From contig OW804097.1 of assembly GCA_942159475.1 (NCBI GenBank), positions 5,423,685 to 5,487,684 on the forward strand: a DNA stretch of 64,000 bases, in the 5' to 3' direction. This document shows positions 1 through 11,320 of the stretch, piece by piece. The translations under genes and the position numbers were made by a program. Each line of letters opens with the position of its first letter. The first letter of the stretch is position 1. The notes under the pieces were generated by a model. It did no database searches. It was not told where the DNA came from and saw only the letters and a list, made by a program, of their open reading frames with translations. Source of the stretch: Sthenelais limicola (taxonomy: Eukaryota > Annelida > Polychaeta > Phyllodocida > Sigalionidae).

Positions 1-242
1 TGATGAGGACACGCATAAAACACCTACAAAGATGAAACAGAAAAACCCATTGCCTACATACCCAGCTGCACATAGCGGCCAACGAGAGCCACAACTTTCC
101 ATCTGACACAATGAAGGACAGGTTCACCTGTGCTTTTTTCAAACAACAGATGGATTTAAACAACTTAAATCACAGACTGTGCCATGACACATACACACCC
201 GATTTTCAGTGTGGGTGGTTATTAAGATAATTGTACACTTAC

Positions 243-364
243 GGTCCAGCCTCCACCTGAGTAAGACAAGTTGCAGTAGACAGACACTCCAATGCTGGTA
301 TCAGTGTAAGGGTAGATGTTGTTAACTCCCTCTGTGTTCACCTCTGTACAAGCCTTGGGCTTCT
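243..364 (-). CDS. FReD gene A, exon 2 (start of fibrinogen C-terminal domain)
   Basis: This 122-nt exon encodes the N-terminal strand of a fibrinogen C-terminal domain. It reads QKPKACTEV, then an IYPYTDTS segment, then VYCNLSYSGGGWT. The family signature here is the first domain cysteine, VYC and GGWT. The acceptor is TTTTTGTCACAG and the donor is ACC|GTAAGT, so it enters with a codon split after one base and leaves in phase 0. It joins exon 1 (647-887) in frame. The rest of the domain lies beyond the window start. It is almost identical to the exon at 21980-22101. Family role (known): secreted FReD proteins often bind carbohydrate or act in innate recognition. The ligand here is unknown. 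Confidence 0.85.
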
Positions 365-646
365 CTGTGACAAAAATATCTCCATTTAATTAAGTTTCAT
401 TAGTGTTGGTTAGTTCACAGTTATAGCTACTCTATAGACCGTGTCCATATGTGTGAGTGCTTATTTTTATCTAGAATATTTATTATTTATATCTCCCATG
501 AAATTAAGTTGAATTATAGACAGGCATGCACAATCTACAAAAAATGTTACAATGAATGGAAGCCAAGTACATATCGAGATAATGGGCCCATGGGCAATAA
601 TTCAATAGAAAATTACTATGTTCTTCTGCCATTGTTGAAAACTTAC

Positions 647-887
647 GTGTGACTGGTCTGACCAGTATCCATGTGTCTGAACCTTTCCGTACACATCCTC
701 CTGGTTGCCTGAGTACCTCCATGTTGTTAATGATACACCTAGAAGAAGGTCCATCTGCTTCACATGTGGCTGCACAGCTTGGGTTTGCAGTCGCCTGCTT
801 CTCCAAATGATAATGCTTGGTTTGCCCCTGACGGATGAGTAGAAGTGCAGCCAGTAAAAGCATGGACATTACAGGTCCCATGTTCAT
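647..887 (-). CDS. FReD gene A, exon 1 (signal peptide and Cys-rich N-terminus)
   Basis: The exon starts at an ATG at 887 and encodes 80 codons plus one base up to donor ACAC|GTAAGT. Residues 1-22 form a classic signal peptide: a hydrophobic MSMLLLAALLLI core ending near GQT. The mature N-terminus carries four cysteines (CAATC, RC, GGC) over about 45 residues and ends in WILVRPVT. The leftover base completes a Gln codon with exon 2, giving an uninterrupted frame. I do not recognise the N-terminal region as a named domain. The product is predicted to be secreted. No copy of this exon was found upstream of gene B. Confidence 0.75.
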
Positions 888-1690
888 AGTCTACAGTTAC
901 TGGAGGAGTAGGGATGTGGGATGTTTTATCTTGTGGTCCAATGGTTTACTGTCACTTCCTTCTTAGGTGAGGATTACTTTCTCCCACTCTACCTGGTATG
1001 ATGATAAATATAGTAGTTGCTGCAATGTTGTGTGACGCTCCTATAGTAGTGCACCAATGGTTTACTGTTGCTGTCTCTCTTGATGGTATGTTTGTCTTAT
1101 TGATTCTGGTACATCATGAACATCAGAGACCAGAGGATGGTGTAGGGGGTAGGGGGGCTCTCGGGATGCTTTCCACAGGGCATGCATATAGGATTTGTTG
1201 TACCTTATACTATAACAGCATTAGCACTTGTACATGTTCATCAAATATTAACTATTTTTTAACTATGCCCAAAACTAATATGGAATGTCAGAAGCATTTT
1301 GTTGCAAACAGGTCTATATTATTACTAATTTGCTAATCTATAAGACAGAATGGAAAGAGATCCCTTCCAATAACCTCCTCCCCCAGCAATACTACTGGCC
1401 ATGCCAAGTTTAGGTGCTGGTCCTTTAGACAATCACCAGACATCAGAGACGTCATGCTAATTACTAATTAATGCTACCAACACTTTGATGTTTTTCACTG
1501 GTGTCTCTGCATTGTCTAACATAACACAGGGTGTGGTCCTTGGTACCAGCACAGCTTATTGCTTGATTACACTTATTAGTCTCTCATCGACCTCTCAGAA
1601 TAAAGAAAGAATGCCATTCATGGTATATGAATGTTGCTTACTCCCAACAGTTTGGTTAATCTATATATATTGTAGAAAATATACTAGATT
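888..1690. other. Region 5' of FReD gene A; no gene seen
   Basis: Mixed-composition DNA with only short chance ORFs. It should hold the promoter and 5' UTR of gene A (minus strand, just above 887), but no clear TATA box or initiator could be fixed. Confidence 0.4.
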
Positions 1691-2290
1691 CTTAGGTCAA
1701 GAGCAAGACCAGGAGCAACTCTACCAGCGGAGGGGGCAGGGTCTGAGCTGCCCGCCAGGCCAGCTCCTCCAAGGGAGAGCCAGAGGCGACCCTTGTTTTG
1801 ATAAGCCATATAGGGAGGGGGTCTGCTAATGAGTAATCAACCAAGTGGGGGAGGGTCATTAGGATCCATCTTCATTAATTTATTACAAAGGTTAATTAAT
1901 AAGATTATTATTGCTCTATTCGTGTGTGTGATGTTACATTGATAATTATGCTAATTGGAATTATTGTATTAGTCTGGCACTCGTAATAATTGATAAGAAT
2001 GTATGTGTCTCCTGCCTACCCTCCCTCCTGGTATAATAAAGTGACCCAGGGAGAGAGAGAGGGCCACAGCCAATGAGGGGGGTGGGAGGAGAGAACAAGG
2101 CCGCCAGGCTAGGATATAAGCTGAGATTTTACGCACATTAAAGGTTGATTATTCTACCAACCAAAGCCTTGACTTCTTGCTTCACAACCTCACAATATAT
2201 TAATTAAACATAATTAGTTATATTATGGTGGACGCTGCAAAGGGCACTTAACCTGCATAGGTATACCCCATTGGGGGATATCTTGCATAT
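1690..2290 (+). repeat. Possible solo LTR or LTR fragment
   Basis: The stretch has the order expected of a plus-strand LTR end. A GC-rich block with the palindrome-like GAGCTGCCCGCCAGGCCAGC is followed by a TATAAG near 2115, an ATTAAAGG signal near 2138, a short unique region, then TGGTGGACGCTGC near 2228, which could be a primer-binding site. I could not define the left end, a second LTR or a target-site duplication. It could equally be an ordinary promoter-like repeat. Confidence 0.25.
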
Positions 2291-3090
2291 TCATATAACC
2301 TACAACCGCCACCACTTCTGCCATGCCCCCTAGCGTTATTGTCAATTTACTACCAGGGTTCAATTACCAGCTCGACCTCCATTGTACTATTTCACACCTT
2401 TACATTTCTCTTTAATTAATAAAGGTGGCCATTTCACCGCTGTACAATTGGCCACTTCCTTGTCAGTGTCTCTTTGAGTTCAGCGTCAATTAATCTGTGC
2501 AACTGCTGTATAATACTAAATCTTGTTCCACAAAATTACAAGCATAGAACTGTGAGAAATATTGCACTTGCTATGTATACCAACAAAGGATGTTCGCTCA
2601 CATGATGATTTGGAATAGACTAATCGATGGTTGATATTATTTATTGATTAGTACCAGAGAAGTTTATAGTTGCTAGTTGTTGATGAAGTTTTTTGTTGAT
2701 GATGAATTAATTCCCTCTTACATTTTCGTTAGGTCTAACATTATGTAAGGTTGTATTTGCAGTTTGGCCCCAGCCCATGCATTATTGATATATAGTTCCT
2801 ATTAAAAATGCAATGTGTTATATATGGCTACTGTTAATACCACATTATGTCAATATTGATATAATACAATATATGAGTAATTCCATATGACTATGAGATA
2901 GATTTTTGCATTTTTAACAAGAAATGTTGGTCTGGAGGTATTTTAATCAATTCTGTCAGTTTCCCCAATGAAAAGTGTGATATTTGTTGAAATATATATT
3001 GATGTATTATACCATGATGGTTATGGCATGAGATTGGTGTACGATTCCATATACCCCACGAGGCCGCAGCTCACTGGACATAAAAACATG
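2291..3090. other. AT-rich intergenic DNA; nothing identified
   Basis: AT-rich sequence with many TAATTA and ATAT runs. No ORF, hairpin or recognised repeat could be supported. Confidence 0.4.
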
Positions 3091-3091
3091 A

Positions 3092-3625
3092 ACTAAACTA
3101 AAATACTTAGTATTATTGATACCTACCCTTTACCAAAGCATTAGGCCTACTTGTATTTTTAAAAGATTTAAAGCTGTGAAAACGTTTACAAATTGATTAC
3201 AAAACATGGGTGATTTTCACTGACAACAAAAAATCAAAATGATCGGTGTGTTGATAGGCCATAGCGAGATTGGCGAGCATGTCAAATAATAAACTAAAAT
3301 CCTTTCATGTTAATCGAAACCTACCTGCTGTCAGAGTATTACTTTGTTTTAAAAAGATTTAAAGCTGAGAAAAGGACTGAAATTGATTAAAAAATAGACA
3401 GCATCTATGACAGTGTGGCTGCTGACAAAACAAACTCAATCAGATGTTAGCTAGGCCTAGGCTATTCGCCGTGCTCATGGTACTGAAGCTGTCATGAATA
3501 ATTCTAATCAAATACAGGAAATAAACTAAAATAATTTCATGTTTATCGAAGCTACCCTTTACCACAGCCTTACTTTTGTTTTCAAAAGATTTAAAGCTGT
3601 GAAAACAACTGAAATTGATTCGAAA
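3092..3625 (+). repeat. Three diverged tandem repeats (~195-235 bp)
   Basis: Three copies begin near 3092, 3287 and 3520. Each contains AAACTAAAAT, then a CATG.TAATCGAA/TATCGAA stretch, a CCTACC block, AAAAGATTTAAAGCTG.GAAAA and ATTGATT. The third copy runs directly into the outer LINE at about 3628. They may be a minisatellite that was the insertion target, or old promoter monomers. Confidence 0.6.
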
Positions 3626-3627
3626 AC

Positions 3628-6600
3628 ATGTCCCTGCCTGTCAACAAGAATGGACTTAAAAATTCAACAAACAACTACAGGCCCATCTCGGGTATAAGTA
3701 TGCCTGCAAAAATACTCGAAAAAGTAGTACAAAATCAACTAACAGCACACCTAGAAGAAAATAAGCTGTATTACTCAAAACAATATGGATTCAGACAGGG
3801 CCACTCTGTAGCTAAAGCCCACATCAATCTTATGGAAATTATATACAACAATATTAATGAAGAAAGACTAACCACAGCTGTATTTTTAGACTTTAAAAAA
3901 GCCTTCGGTACGGTGCACCATGCTAAACTATTAGAGAAATTAGAAAAGTTAGGAGTACGAAAAAATGAAAAAAACTGGTTCAGAAGCTATCTATCAAATA
4001 GAAACAAGTATGTAAAAATTAATGGTTTCCTATCCAAGCAGGGAGTGATCTCTTTTGGTGTGCCTCAGGAAACTATCCTGGGGCCAATTCTGTTTTCAAC
4101 ATACATTAATGATCTCAATCGAGTAGTTCAAAATTCTATCATTCAGCACTACGCCGATGATACGGTTCTCCTCTGTAGTGACGAAAACGAAGAAAGAATA
4201 TTTACACAAATTCAAAAGGACCTAAATATGATAGATACCTGGTGCAAAACCAACAAGATATTGATGAACGTACCAAAGACTCAGTACATCACTTTCAACA
4301 ATAAAAAACAAAACTGCGTTGTGAATGATCACCCCCTCACCCTTGGTAGGGAAACTTTAGCTAAGACCGAAGAATATAAATATTTAGGTCTGGTCATTGA
4401 CCAAATATTAACCTTCAAAAAGGGAGGAGGAGTAGCATTATATATATCCTCAAGTCTAAATTATACAGCCCAACCCAATATGAACATCAGCAGTAAAGAC
4501 TGCGAATGCATATGGATTAGGGTAAATATGAATTTCACCAAACCTATATTTGTAGGATGTCTTTATAAACCACCTACAGCAAATCAAGAATTATTTATGA
4601 ACTATATAAACAACAAAACAGAAGAAATCTTATCAAATAAGAAAAACGAAATCTTTCTGATTGGTGATTTTAATATAAACCTTTTAGACCCAAAAAGTAA
4701 AAACAAAAAAGACATGAGAGAGTTTGAAGCCAATATGAATCTAATGCAGCATATAAAGGCACCAACCCGCTTCCATATTAATGAAAAACAGGTACTAACA
4801 GGCACACTTATAGACCACATATACTCAAATTCTGAAGTAATAAATGAATCTGGTGTACTAAACATAGCACTAAGCGACCATGAACTAACCTATATAATCA
4901 GAAAAAAAGCAACAGCCAAACCAAAGTCAATAATTAAAACAGGAAGATCTATTAAAAACATTAACATAGAAAATTTTAAAGAAATACTAACAAACAGTTA
5001 TAACTGGAATAATTTTTCAAACATTACCTCATGTGAGGAAGCATGGAATTTGATTTTACATAGAATAAATGCAGTATTAAACAAGCTAGCCCCCCTGAAA
5101 CAAATTAAGATCAGAATCTCAAATGATCCATGGATCACCCAAGAAATAATCAACTTAATTAATGCCAAAAACAGACTAAGAAAAAAAGCTGCCAAATCAA
5201 AAACCCAGGAAGACTGGGAATTAGCCAAAACAGCAAGAAGGGACACTAACAAGGCACTAAAAAATGCCAAAAAAGACTTTATAACCCAGCAACTTGAAAA
5301 TAATTACAATGACCAAAAAAAATTTTGGGAAATACTCAATAACCTATCACCAACCAGGAGCAAAGAAAACGCAATCCATTTAACAAATTCTAATGACCAA
5401 GTCCTTGAAAATCAAGACCTGCCTGAGTTTATCAACAACTACTTTGTTAATATTGCTTCAGATTTGACAAAAAACCTTTTTCCAAACTGGACCCCAACCA
5501 CTGCTCCAAGTGAAAATTCTCTTGAAACTATACAAACCAATGAAGCTGAAGTACTAACATTACTAAAAGAGATAAACCAGAATAAAGCCTCATCAATAGA
5601 ACATATACCAACTAAAATACTAAAATCAGCCCTTATAGTCCTTTATAAGGAATTTACCCACTGCTTAAACCTTTCGTTCACTACCAATATTTTCCCTGCA
5701 TCTTGGAAAATTGCTAATGTTATACCTCTCTTTAAAGGGGGGGACAGAAATAAAATAAACAATTATAGACCGATTTCATTACTACCTACCCCAAGCAAAA
5801 TAATAGAAAAAATCGTACACAAGAGAATATATCAATACCTTGAAACCTTTAATATCTTAAATCCAGATCAATTTGGATTCAGACCTGGAAAATCCACAAC
5901 TGAAGCTCTCACAATAGTAACAGACAATATATTATGGCAACTAGACAATCACATTGACACATTAATAGCATTCATTGATTTTAGAAAAGCCTTTGATTTA
6001 GTAAACCATGTAATACTTTTAAAGAAATTGGAACATATAGGTATAAAAGGTAAACTTTTAAATTGGTGTAAATCATACTTAGAAAATAGAAAGCAGAAGG
6101 TAACGGTAAATAATATCACCTCACTTGAACTTTATACAAAAACAGGTGTACCTCAAGGATCTATATTAGGGCCCTTAATGTTTATAATTTTTATAAATGA
6201 TCTTAAAGAATATATCCCAAACTGTAAATTATCCCTCTATGCTGACGACACTATTTTATATATACATGGTAAAAATCTAGACTTTATTTATTCTGAAATG
6301 CAAAAAGCTATTGACAGTCTGCAATCATGGTGCTCAAACAATTTATTCTTAGTTAATGCAAAAAAATCAAATATAATGTATTTATCTAGAACAAAAAATA
6401 GTGCAACAAAAATAGGAAACAGGAGCATAAAATACCAAAATAATCCTTTGGACTACACAAACACTTATAAGTATCTAGGTTTCATGATAGATCACAAACT
6501 AAATTTTCAAGCACAATTACAACACTCCATTAAAACTATATCTCATAAAATATATCAACTACAAAAGATCAGAAGATACATAAATATTAACACAGCTACA

Positions 6601-7050
6601 AGAATATACAAAACAAAAATTCTCCCCTTTTTTGACTATGGTGATGTCATAATACACAATACACATAGGCCCTCCATTGACAAACTGCAAAAACTTCAAA
6701 ACAGAGCTTTAAGACTAATCCTGAATATGCCATACGACACACACATAAATCAGCTACACAATACCTCAAAAATTCCACTACTTTTCAATAGAAGAATAAC
6801 ACATCTCAGATACCTAGCTTTCAAAAGAAAATCAAATCCTTTTTACACAAGCTCACAAAATAGGGATACCAGACAGAATGATGGTCCAATCCTTAAAATT
6901 CCTAGATACAAATCAAAATTGGGCGAAAATTCTGTGCAGGTGAAATGTGCTAATGCATGGAATGAATTAACGCCCAGACAGAGAAATATAGGCACTATTG
7001 AAACACTAAAATCCAATCAAAAAGCATGGATAAATAGCTTATTTATATGA
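3628..7050 (+). CDS. Chimeric 1140-aa double reverse-transcriptase ORF (LINE in LINE)
   Basis: A single open frame spans two retrotransposons. Residues 1-264 are the outer LINE RT (YADD near residue 174). From about residue 265 (GGGVALYISS) the sequence is the C-terminal part of an APE-like endonuclease, with GDFN near residue 345 and SDHE near 415. A linker with basic helices follows, then a second complete RT: NYRPISLLPTPSKIIEK, GFRPGKSTTEA, AFIDFRKAFD, GVPQGSILGP and YADDTILY near residue 870. The C-terminal domain ends at a TGA at 7050. The frame match at the junction looks accidental. The protein is unlikely to be a functional host gene, though the inner RT core is intact. Confidence 0.85.
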   Translation: MSLPVNKNGLKNSTNNYRPISGISMPAKILEKVVQNQLTAHLEENKLYYSKQYGFRQGHSVAKAHINLMEIIYNNINEERLTTAVFLDFKKAFGTVHHAKLLEKLEKLGVRKNEKNWFRSYLSNRNKYVKINGFLSKQGVISFGVPQETILGPILFSTYINDLNRVVQNSIIQHYADDTVLLCSDENEERIFTQIQKDLNMIDTWCKTNKILMNVPKTQYITFNNKKQNCVVNDHPLTLGRETLAKTEEYKYLGLVIDQILTFKKGGGVALYISSSLNYTAQPNMNISSKDCECIWIRVNMNFTKPIFVGCLYKPPTANQELFMNYINNKTEEILSNKKNEIFLIGDFNINLLDPKSKNKKDMREFEANMNLMQHIKAPTRFHINEKQVLTGTLIDHIYSNSEVINESGVLNIALSDHELTYIIRKKATAKPKSIIKTGRSIKNINIENFKEILTNSYNWNNFSNITSCEEAWNLILHRINAVLNKLAPLKQIKIRISNDPWITQEIINLINAKNRLRKKAAKSKTQEDWELAKTARRDTNKALKNAKKDFITQQLENNYNDQKKFWEILNNLSPTRSKENAIHLTNSNDQVLENQDLPEFINNYFVNIASDLTKNLFPNWTPTTAPSENSLETIQTNEAEVLTLLKEINQNKASSIEHIPTKILKSALIVLYKEFTHCLNLSFTTNIFPASWKIANVIPLFKGGDRNKINNYRPISLLPTPSKIIEKIVHKRIYQYLETFNILNPDQFGFRPGKSTTEALTIVTDNILWQLDNHIDTLIAFIDFRKAFDLVNHVILLKKLEHIGIKGKLLNWCKSYLENRKQKVTVNNITSLELYTKTGVPQGSILGPLMFIIFINDLKEYIPNCKLSLYADDTILYIHGKNLDFIYSEMQKAIDSLQSWCSNNLFLVNAKKSNIMYLSRTKNSATKIGNRSIKYQNNPLDYTNTYKYLGFMIDHKLNFQAQLQHSIKTISHKIYQLQKIRRYININTATRIYKTKILPFFDYGDVIIHNTHRPSIDKLQKLQNRALRLILNMPYDTHINQLHNTSKIPLLFNRRITHLRYLAFKRKSNPFYTSSQNRDTRQNDGPILKIPRYKSKLGENSVQVKCANAWNELTPRQRNIGTIETLKSNQKAWINSLFI

Positions 7051-7615
7051 CAGAAATACAAGTCTCTTACCTACACAAACTAGTCATAATAACAATAGCA
7101 ATCCTTCAGCTAACTTCATAAGAAATATCATAGATGAAAACTCTACATCAAATCTCTCTCACCTACTATATGTATTTAGATTATTCTTCTCATGAAATTT
7201 AAACAGAATTCATAACACTCCACTTAAATGAGTCTGAGTGGCAAATGAAGCCTGTACATACTAAAACTCTGACAAAAACTATCACTAACACTCCACATTA
7301 CGATGTCTGAGTGGCACAGTGAATATCGTTGTATTTTATCTTATTTTATCTTATTTTATTTTTCATTTCTCTTCATTCTCTACCTTTGTGTATATACTTA
7401 TTCACTTATGTATTTTTATTATATCTTTCTTTGAATAATAGAGATGAAATATAAATTATAACCACAAAGTAAAAAGAAACATGAAATATCTACCAACATA
7501 TGTACGACCAAAAGACATAGGAAATTGTATTGTATATTACTTTTAAATCTTGGCCCGGCAGAACTAACCCCGAAAAGGGGAGCTGGTAACCAAGTGTAAA
7601 TAAAATTCTTAAAAA
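4423..7615 (+). mobile_element. Inner LINE (CR1/Jockey-like), 5'-truncated in the endonuclease
   Basis: The copy begins inside the endonuclease domain and keeps the whole RT and C-terminal region. It continues through a 3' UTR with TTATTTTATC repeats near 7325 and a hairpin-prone CCCCGAAAAGGGG near 7570, and ends in TAAATAAAATTCTT plus an A tail near 7615. It interrupts the outer LINE between its ILTFK and HVNKTIEK codons. No clean target-site duplication could be separated from the A-rich edge. Few disabling changes are visible, so it is younger than its host LINE. Confidence 0.8.
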
Positions 7616-7624
7616 AAAAAACCT

Positions 7625-8023
7625 CATGTAAATAAGACAATTGAGAAGGTGAAATGGAAAGTGAAGTTGTTGGCAAATGCCAGATACATGCTAACAAAAA
7701 GGGTAAAAACAGATATAGTGAAAATGTTAATAATACCAAACATAGATTATGGAGATATATTCTACTCCTCCACTAACCAGTACTTACTACAAAGGCTGAA
7801 GTCACTACTAAACTCAGCAATACGAGCTGTATTTAACCTAAATAGGAGAACAAATGTTGACGATAAACTATCTGAACTGAACATATTACCAAACCATGTC
7901 AGGCGTGAAATTCATATCCTTGAAAGTGCACATCACCTTGCCCAAATAGACTCAAATTTAGATCAACGTAAACTCCCAACCAGAAGTCATTCACCAATTT
8001 TCATAGGGATCCTATGGGTGTAG
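7625..8023 (+). pseudogene. Resumed C-terminal RT segment of the outer LINE
   Basis: The open frame from 7649 (extendable upstream to about 7625) encodes the region after the RT palm. It runs from VKWKVKLLANARYML to NLNRRTNVDDKLSELNIL and then a HHLAQIDSN segment. It continues the YLGLVIDQILTFK frame that stops at 4422, which shows that the two segments were once contiguous. Confidence 0.75.
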
Positions 8024-8330
8024 GTTTATTTCCTGTATAACATTTTTTTGTTTTCTTCTTTGGAATCATGTGAAATGATGATCGTTTTAGTTTTCTATAA
8101 ATGAATGAAATGATGACAAATATTTCAGTGACCATCACCGTCCATGATGCAAAATATTTTAGGGTATATTTCCAACAATTCTCTTACCTAAGTTGCAGTT
8201 TCAGCAATTTCATTTTGATGACCTTCCCCAAAATCCAAATACCCACTTGGAACCATTTCATGAGAAATAACCATAATCCTTTTCTGCAATGTACTGCCAT
8301 ATACTTGCGTTTAAATTTTGATATTCGAAA

Positions 8331-8530
8331 AGGGTAGGGGGAGTTGGAGGGAAGGGGGAGGAGGCCATGCAAGGGGGGCAGTAAGGAGTTTCTGTGGAAG
8401 GCAGCTGAGCTCCAAATACAGGGGGAGGGAGGAGGCAGGGGAGGGTGATGGGTAGGAGACTGGGCAGGGATGGATAAAGGGGTCGGGGCGGGGATGTAAT
8501 GGGAGGGGAGATGGGTGGGGTTTGGAGATC
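8331..8530. repeat. Purine-rich G-run tract
   Basis: About 200 bp of GGGGGAG/GGGAGG-type sequence with many runs of three or more G on the plus strand. It is low-complexity and could form G-quadruplexes. The opposite-strand ORFs across it are compositional artefacts. Confidence 0.7.
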
Positions 8531-8918
8531 AGGTTCATACCTTACGGACACAGCTCAGCTCTGATATTATACCACTCTGAATTTATATCATCTTCTAAAA
8601 AGTAAAGTATTTTTATAAATGAATTTTTACATTTAGATTACTACCTTGTTTTGAACAGGGAGCATCTAATATGAATATAAAATGCTCTTTGACAAACATG
8701 CACATGCCTGATTTGTATTGTATTTAAATGCTTTTATTTAGCCAACAAACTATGTGGTACACATTATTCACAGTTGGTTAATTAAAACAATAGTAATAAA
8801 GATATACGAAAATTAACCTAAGTGTATTAATATCTCACTGTTAACTTTTACATATTATAGATAAAGATGCATAAGAATCATCTCAAGAACAGGCTCAATG
8901 CCAAGGCATTGAGAGACT

Positions 8919-9050
8919 ACAGCACAAAGATTTTTTATCCCGATGAATCCTTTGATTTCATTTCCAATCCTGGTTTATGTTTTTTCAAAAACATAAACTA
9001 GGATTTGAAATAAAATCATAGGATTCATCAGGATACCCAAATCGGCTGTG
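8919..9050. repeat. 132-bp imperfect hairpin (MITE-like)
   Basis: The arms ACAGC..ATCCCGATGAATCCT..GTTTATGTTTTT and AAAAACATAAAC..AGGATTCATCAGGAT..GCTGT fold back on a two-base loop with scattered mismatches. Size and full palindromy suggest a tiny foldback MITE. A small-RNA precursor is a less likely alternative. Confidence 0.6.
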
Positions 9051-9890
9051 TGGGCAGGATCTAACAGCCTTATTAACACATTTAAGATGGTTATATGAAA
9101 TACAGGAGAGCCAAGAGGGAGGATCGACTAGCTTATCACCAACACATCCCCCATGATTCATCAAAATTTAATCAAATCTCATCAAATCAACTCAACACAA
9201 ATCTCCTCTTTATATAATATTGATAAAATATAAATTATACAAAATAACAAATTTTACAGCTGACTACAGCCTACACTTCAGCCTACAATTTCCTTTCTGT
9301 GTTTGTGCAAAAGATTAGTGGCATCTCTAGTTTGAAGCAGCTTTGTCATTTTTTTTATTGATGTTATTTATACTGGAAACACATTTCCCGCAACAGCAGG
9401 ATGTTCTAATGGGCCCAGGATGCACAAAAAGATCCACCCATAATTGTAGAAAAGCATGAAGAATACTCTATTAAGCTACATTAAGCATTACATTATCATG
9501 AAAATGTTATGGCAAAAAAGTAAGGATCTTTTTGCTTATGCTTTATGCTTATTTATTTAATCAAATGCTAACCCTACGCAGATCAATATTATTTCATCAG
9601 TCTCCCTCAGTGTTGGGCATTGAGTCATTTATGATTGGCAGGTTGTCACTTTTAGTATGAATCATAGTGTTAGAAAAAGAAAGTAATAACAACAGGTCAG
9701 AAGTATATAGTTTGTTTTGATTGTTTTATTCAATTCTATTGCAGAAAAATCTCACACACAGCATGATTGGATTGTAGTGAATGTAAAGCTAGAATGTTTA
9801 ATATGTTGTTTGATCAGAATATGAGTGAGAAATATAAAAGCATAGATTACTTTTAGGAAGTCATTACAGTTATTTGTGCTATATATAACA
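9051..9890. other. Intergenic DNA; nothing identified
   Basis: AT-rich, with no ORF or repeat that I can support. Confidence 0.4.
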
Positions 9891-9892
9891 CA

Positions 9893-10176
9893 CTCACTGA
9901 ATATATATGCACATGTAAGTAGCACTAAAAGACCAGCAATATATATTTATATATATATATCAATTGACATGAAAAAAGAGAGATAAAACAGCAAACCGTA
10001 TTTTTAACTTTTTTTCCGTCTGAAATTTGGGTTATTTAAGAGGATTACTCTAGATGAATTGAAAATCTGACCCATATATAACATCTCAATATATATTCAT
10101 ATGTAAGTAGCAGTAAAAGACCAGTTCTATAAATCTGCATATATCAATTGACATAAAAAAAGAGATAAAACACTAC
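9893..10176 (+). repeat. Two ~100-bp direct repeats
   Basis: Copies at about 9893-10000 and 10079-10175 share CATGTAAGTAGCA.TAAAAGACCAG, an ATAT-rich middle and ATCAATTGACAT.AAAAAAGAG..ATAAAACA. A fragment of the same motif (TTGTAAGTAGCAATGTAAGT) recurs near 10205. The stretch between the copies (about 10015-10075) includes an end resembling the TGGGTCAGATTTTC MITE family. Confidence 0.5.
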
Positions 10177-10300
10177 ATCTGTACCGGTATGTGTATCTTC
10201 ACTTGTAAGTAGCAATGTAAGTAGTATACAAAGATCTGCAGCAAAACGAGAGATTACATCTATGATTGTGTTGAGCTATATCGCTATATCTAAACTGAAT

Positions 10301-10380
10301 ATGTAATGTGTTGCAGGGAAATAGGTCACAAGTCATGAAAATTGGATTTTGAGATATTGTGACATTTGAAAAGAGATAAA
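10301..10380 (+). repeat. Solo end of the GTGATGTGTTTC MITE family
   Basis: AATGTGTTGCAGGGAAAT.GGTCACAAGTC is a diverged terminal part of the family described at 32214-32612. No opposite end is found nearby. Confidence 0.4.
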
Positions 10381-10397
10381 GCGGGCATCCATAAGTA

Positions 10398-10488
10398 CAC
10401 CCTATATGCGTCCTGTAGGCAGTAAACATCAGAGCCCTCAATGGTTAACACTATGGAGTGCCACTGCCTACAGGATGTATATAGAGTG
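10398..10488. repeat. 91-bp hairpin with 26-bp arms
   Basis: CACCCTATATGCGTCCTGTA.. at 10398 pairs with ..TACAGGATGTATATAGAGTG ending at 10488, with about three mismatches. The 39-nt loop contains ATGGTTAACACTATGG. Confidence 0.6.
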
Positions 10489-11320
10489 TAGATAAATTCA
10501 GTTAAATTTATATATACTCTTTAGGCTAACCTACTGACTTTGACTTTTCTGACTTTGATTTTGTTATTGCCCAATAATTTGATGCAACAAATCTCCCCAC
10601 AGAAACTACAGTTCCCAGAGAATGTGGCAACACATCTGACACTTCTCCTTTTGTGTTGTCATTTCAGACATGAAGTGAACTGTTGTTAGTGGGCAAGTGT
10701 TCCTCTAGTGGACTTCCACTACACTACAATATATACCTAGGTGGGTTGGGCTGTGTACAAATGATGTCACTTGACAAAGACTTGACTTGAATCATTTACT
10801 TTTATATAATCAGATCAGAAGAAGCATTGAAAAAGATAATTACATGATTGAATTTATAACAAAATTAGGCATAATAATAACCTACTTATAGTACTCATTC
10901 TCTGCACAGATGCATAAGTAAAAAGCTTGATCTACAGTATAGAATACAGTGCTCACCGGTCTTCTATTATATCACCAACTCTATATATTTGTATATTCCC
11001 CACCCCCTGCACCCACCCTCCACTCAGGGGTCATGATTGTTCTCAATTTTGTGGTGAAAGGGGTCAGTTTTCACATATATCCAATGAATGTGAAATCAGA
11101 AATGAAGGTGTGAATTTTGAAACTGAAATTATTTGAATTATTTGACTTAATTTGCTGTAAAAAACACATTTAAAAGATATCATTTTTTTGCGACCTGTGA
11201 TTTATTTTCCTAAAAGAAATCACATGTGTGACCTTCTAAGGTTGACATCTGCTGCACCCACATAGACCTATGTGAATGCTACCCAGCCGGAAGTATAGCA
11301 TGCAGCAAGGTATTATAAGG
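10489..11320. other. Intergenic DNA with one MITE end
   Basis: No gene seen. Near 11185-11232 is TTTTTTGCGACCTGTGATTT..CACATGTGTGA, a diverged right end of the GTGATGTGTTTC MITE family. Confidence 0.4.

Larger units (their letters stand above)
3628..8023 (+). mobile_element. Outer LINE (CR1/Jockey-like), 5'-truncated, split by a second LINE
   Basis: RT homology starts near 3640 (NNYRPISG) and includes FLDFKKAF, GVPQETILGP and YADDTVLL up to YKYLGLVIDQILTF at about 4422. The same RT ORF resumes at about 7625 (VNKTIEKVKWKVKLLANARYM, then IIPNIDYGDIFYSS and the thumb-like LQRLKSLLNSAIRAVFNL) after the inner LINE. There is no endonuclease domain, so the copy is 5'-truncated. The 3' part also stops abruptly near 8023. 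The GVPQ motif carries ET where active elements usually have GS, consistent with a dead copy. Confidence 0.8.
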
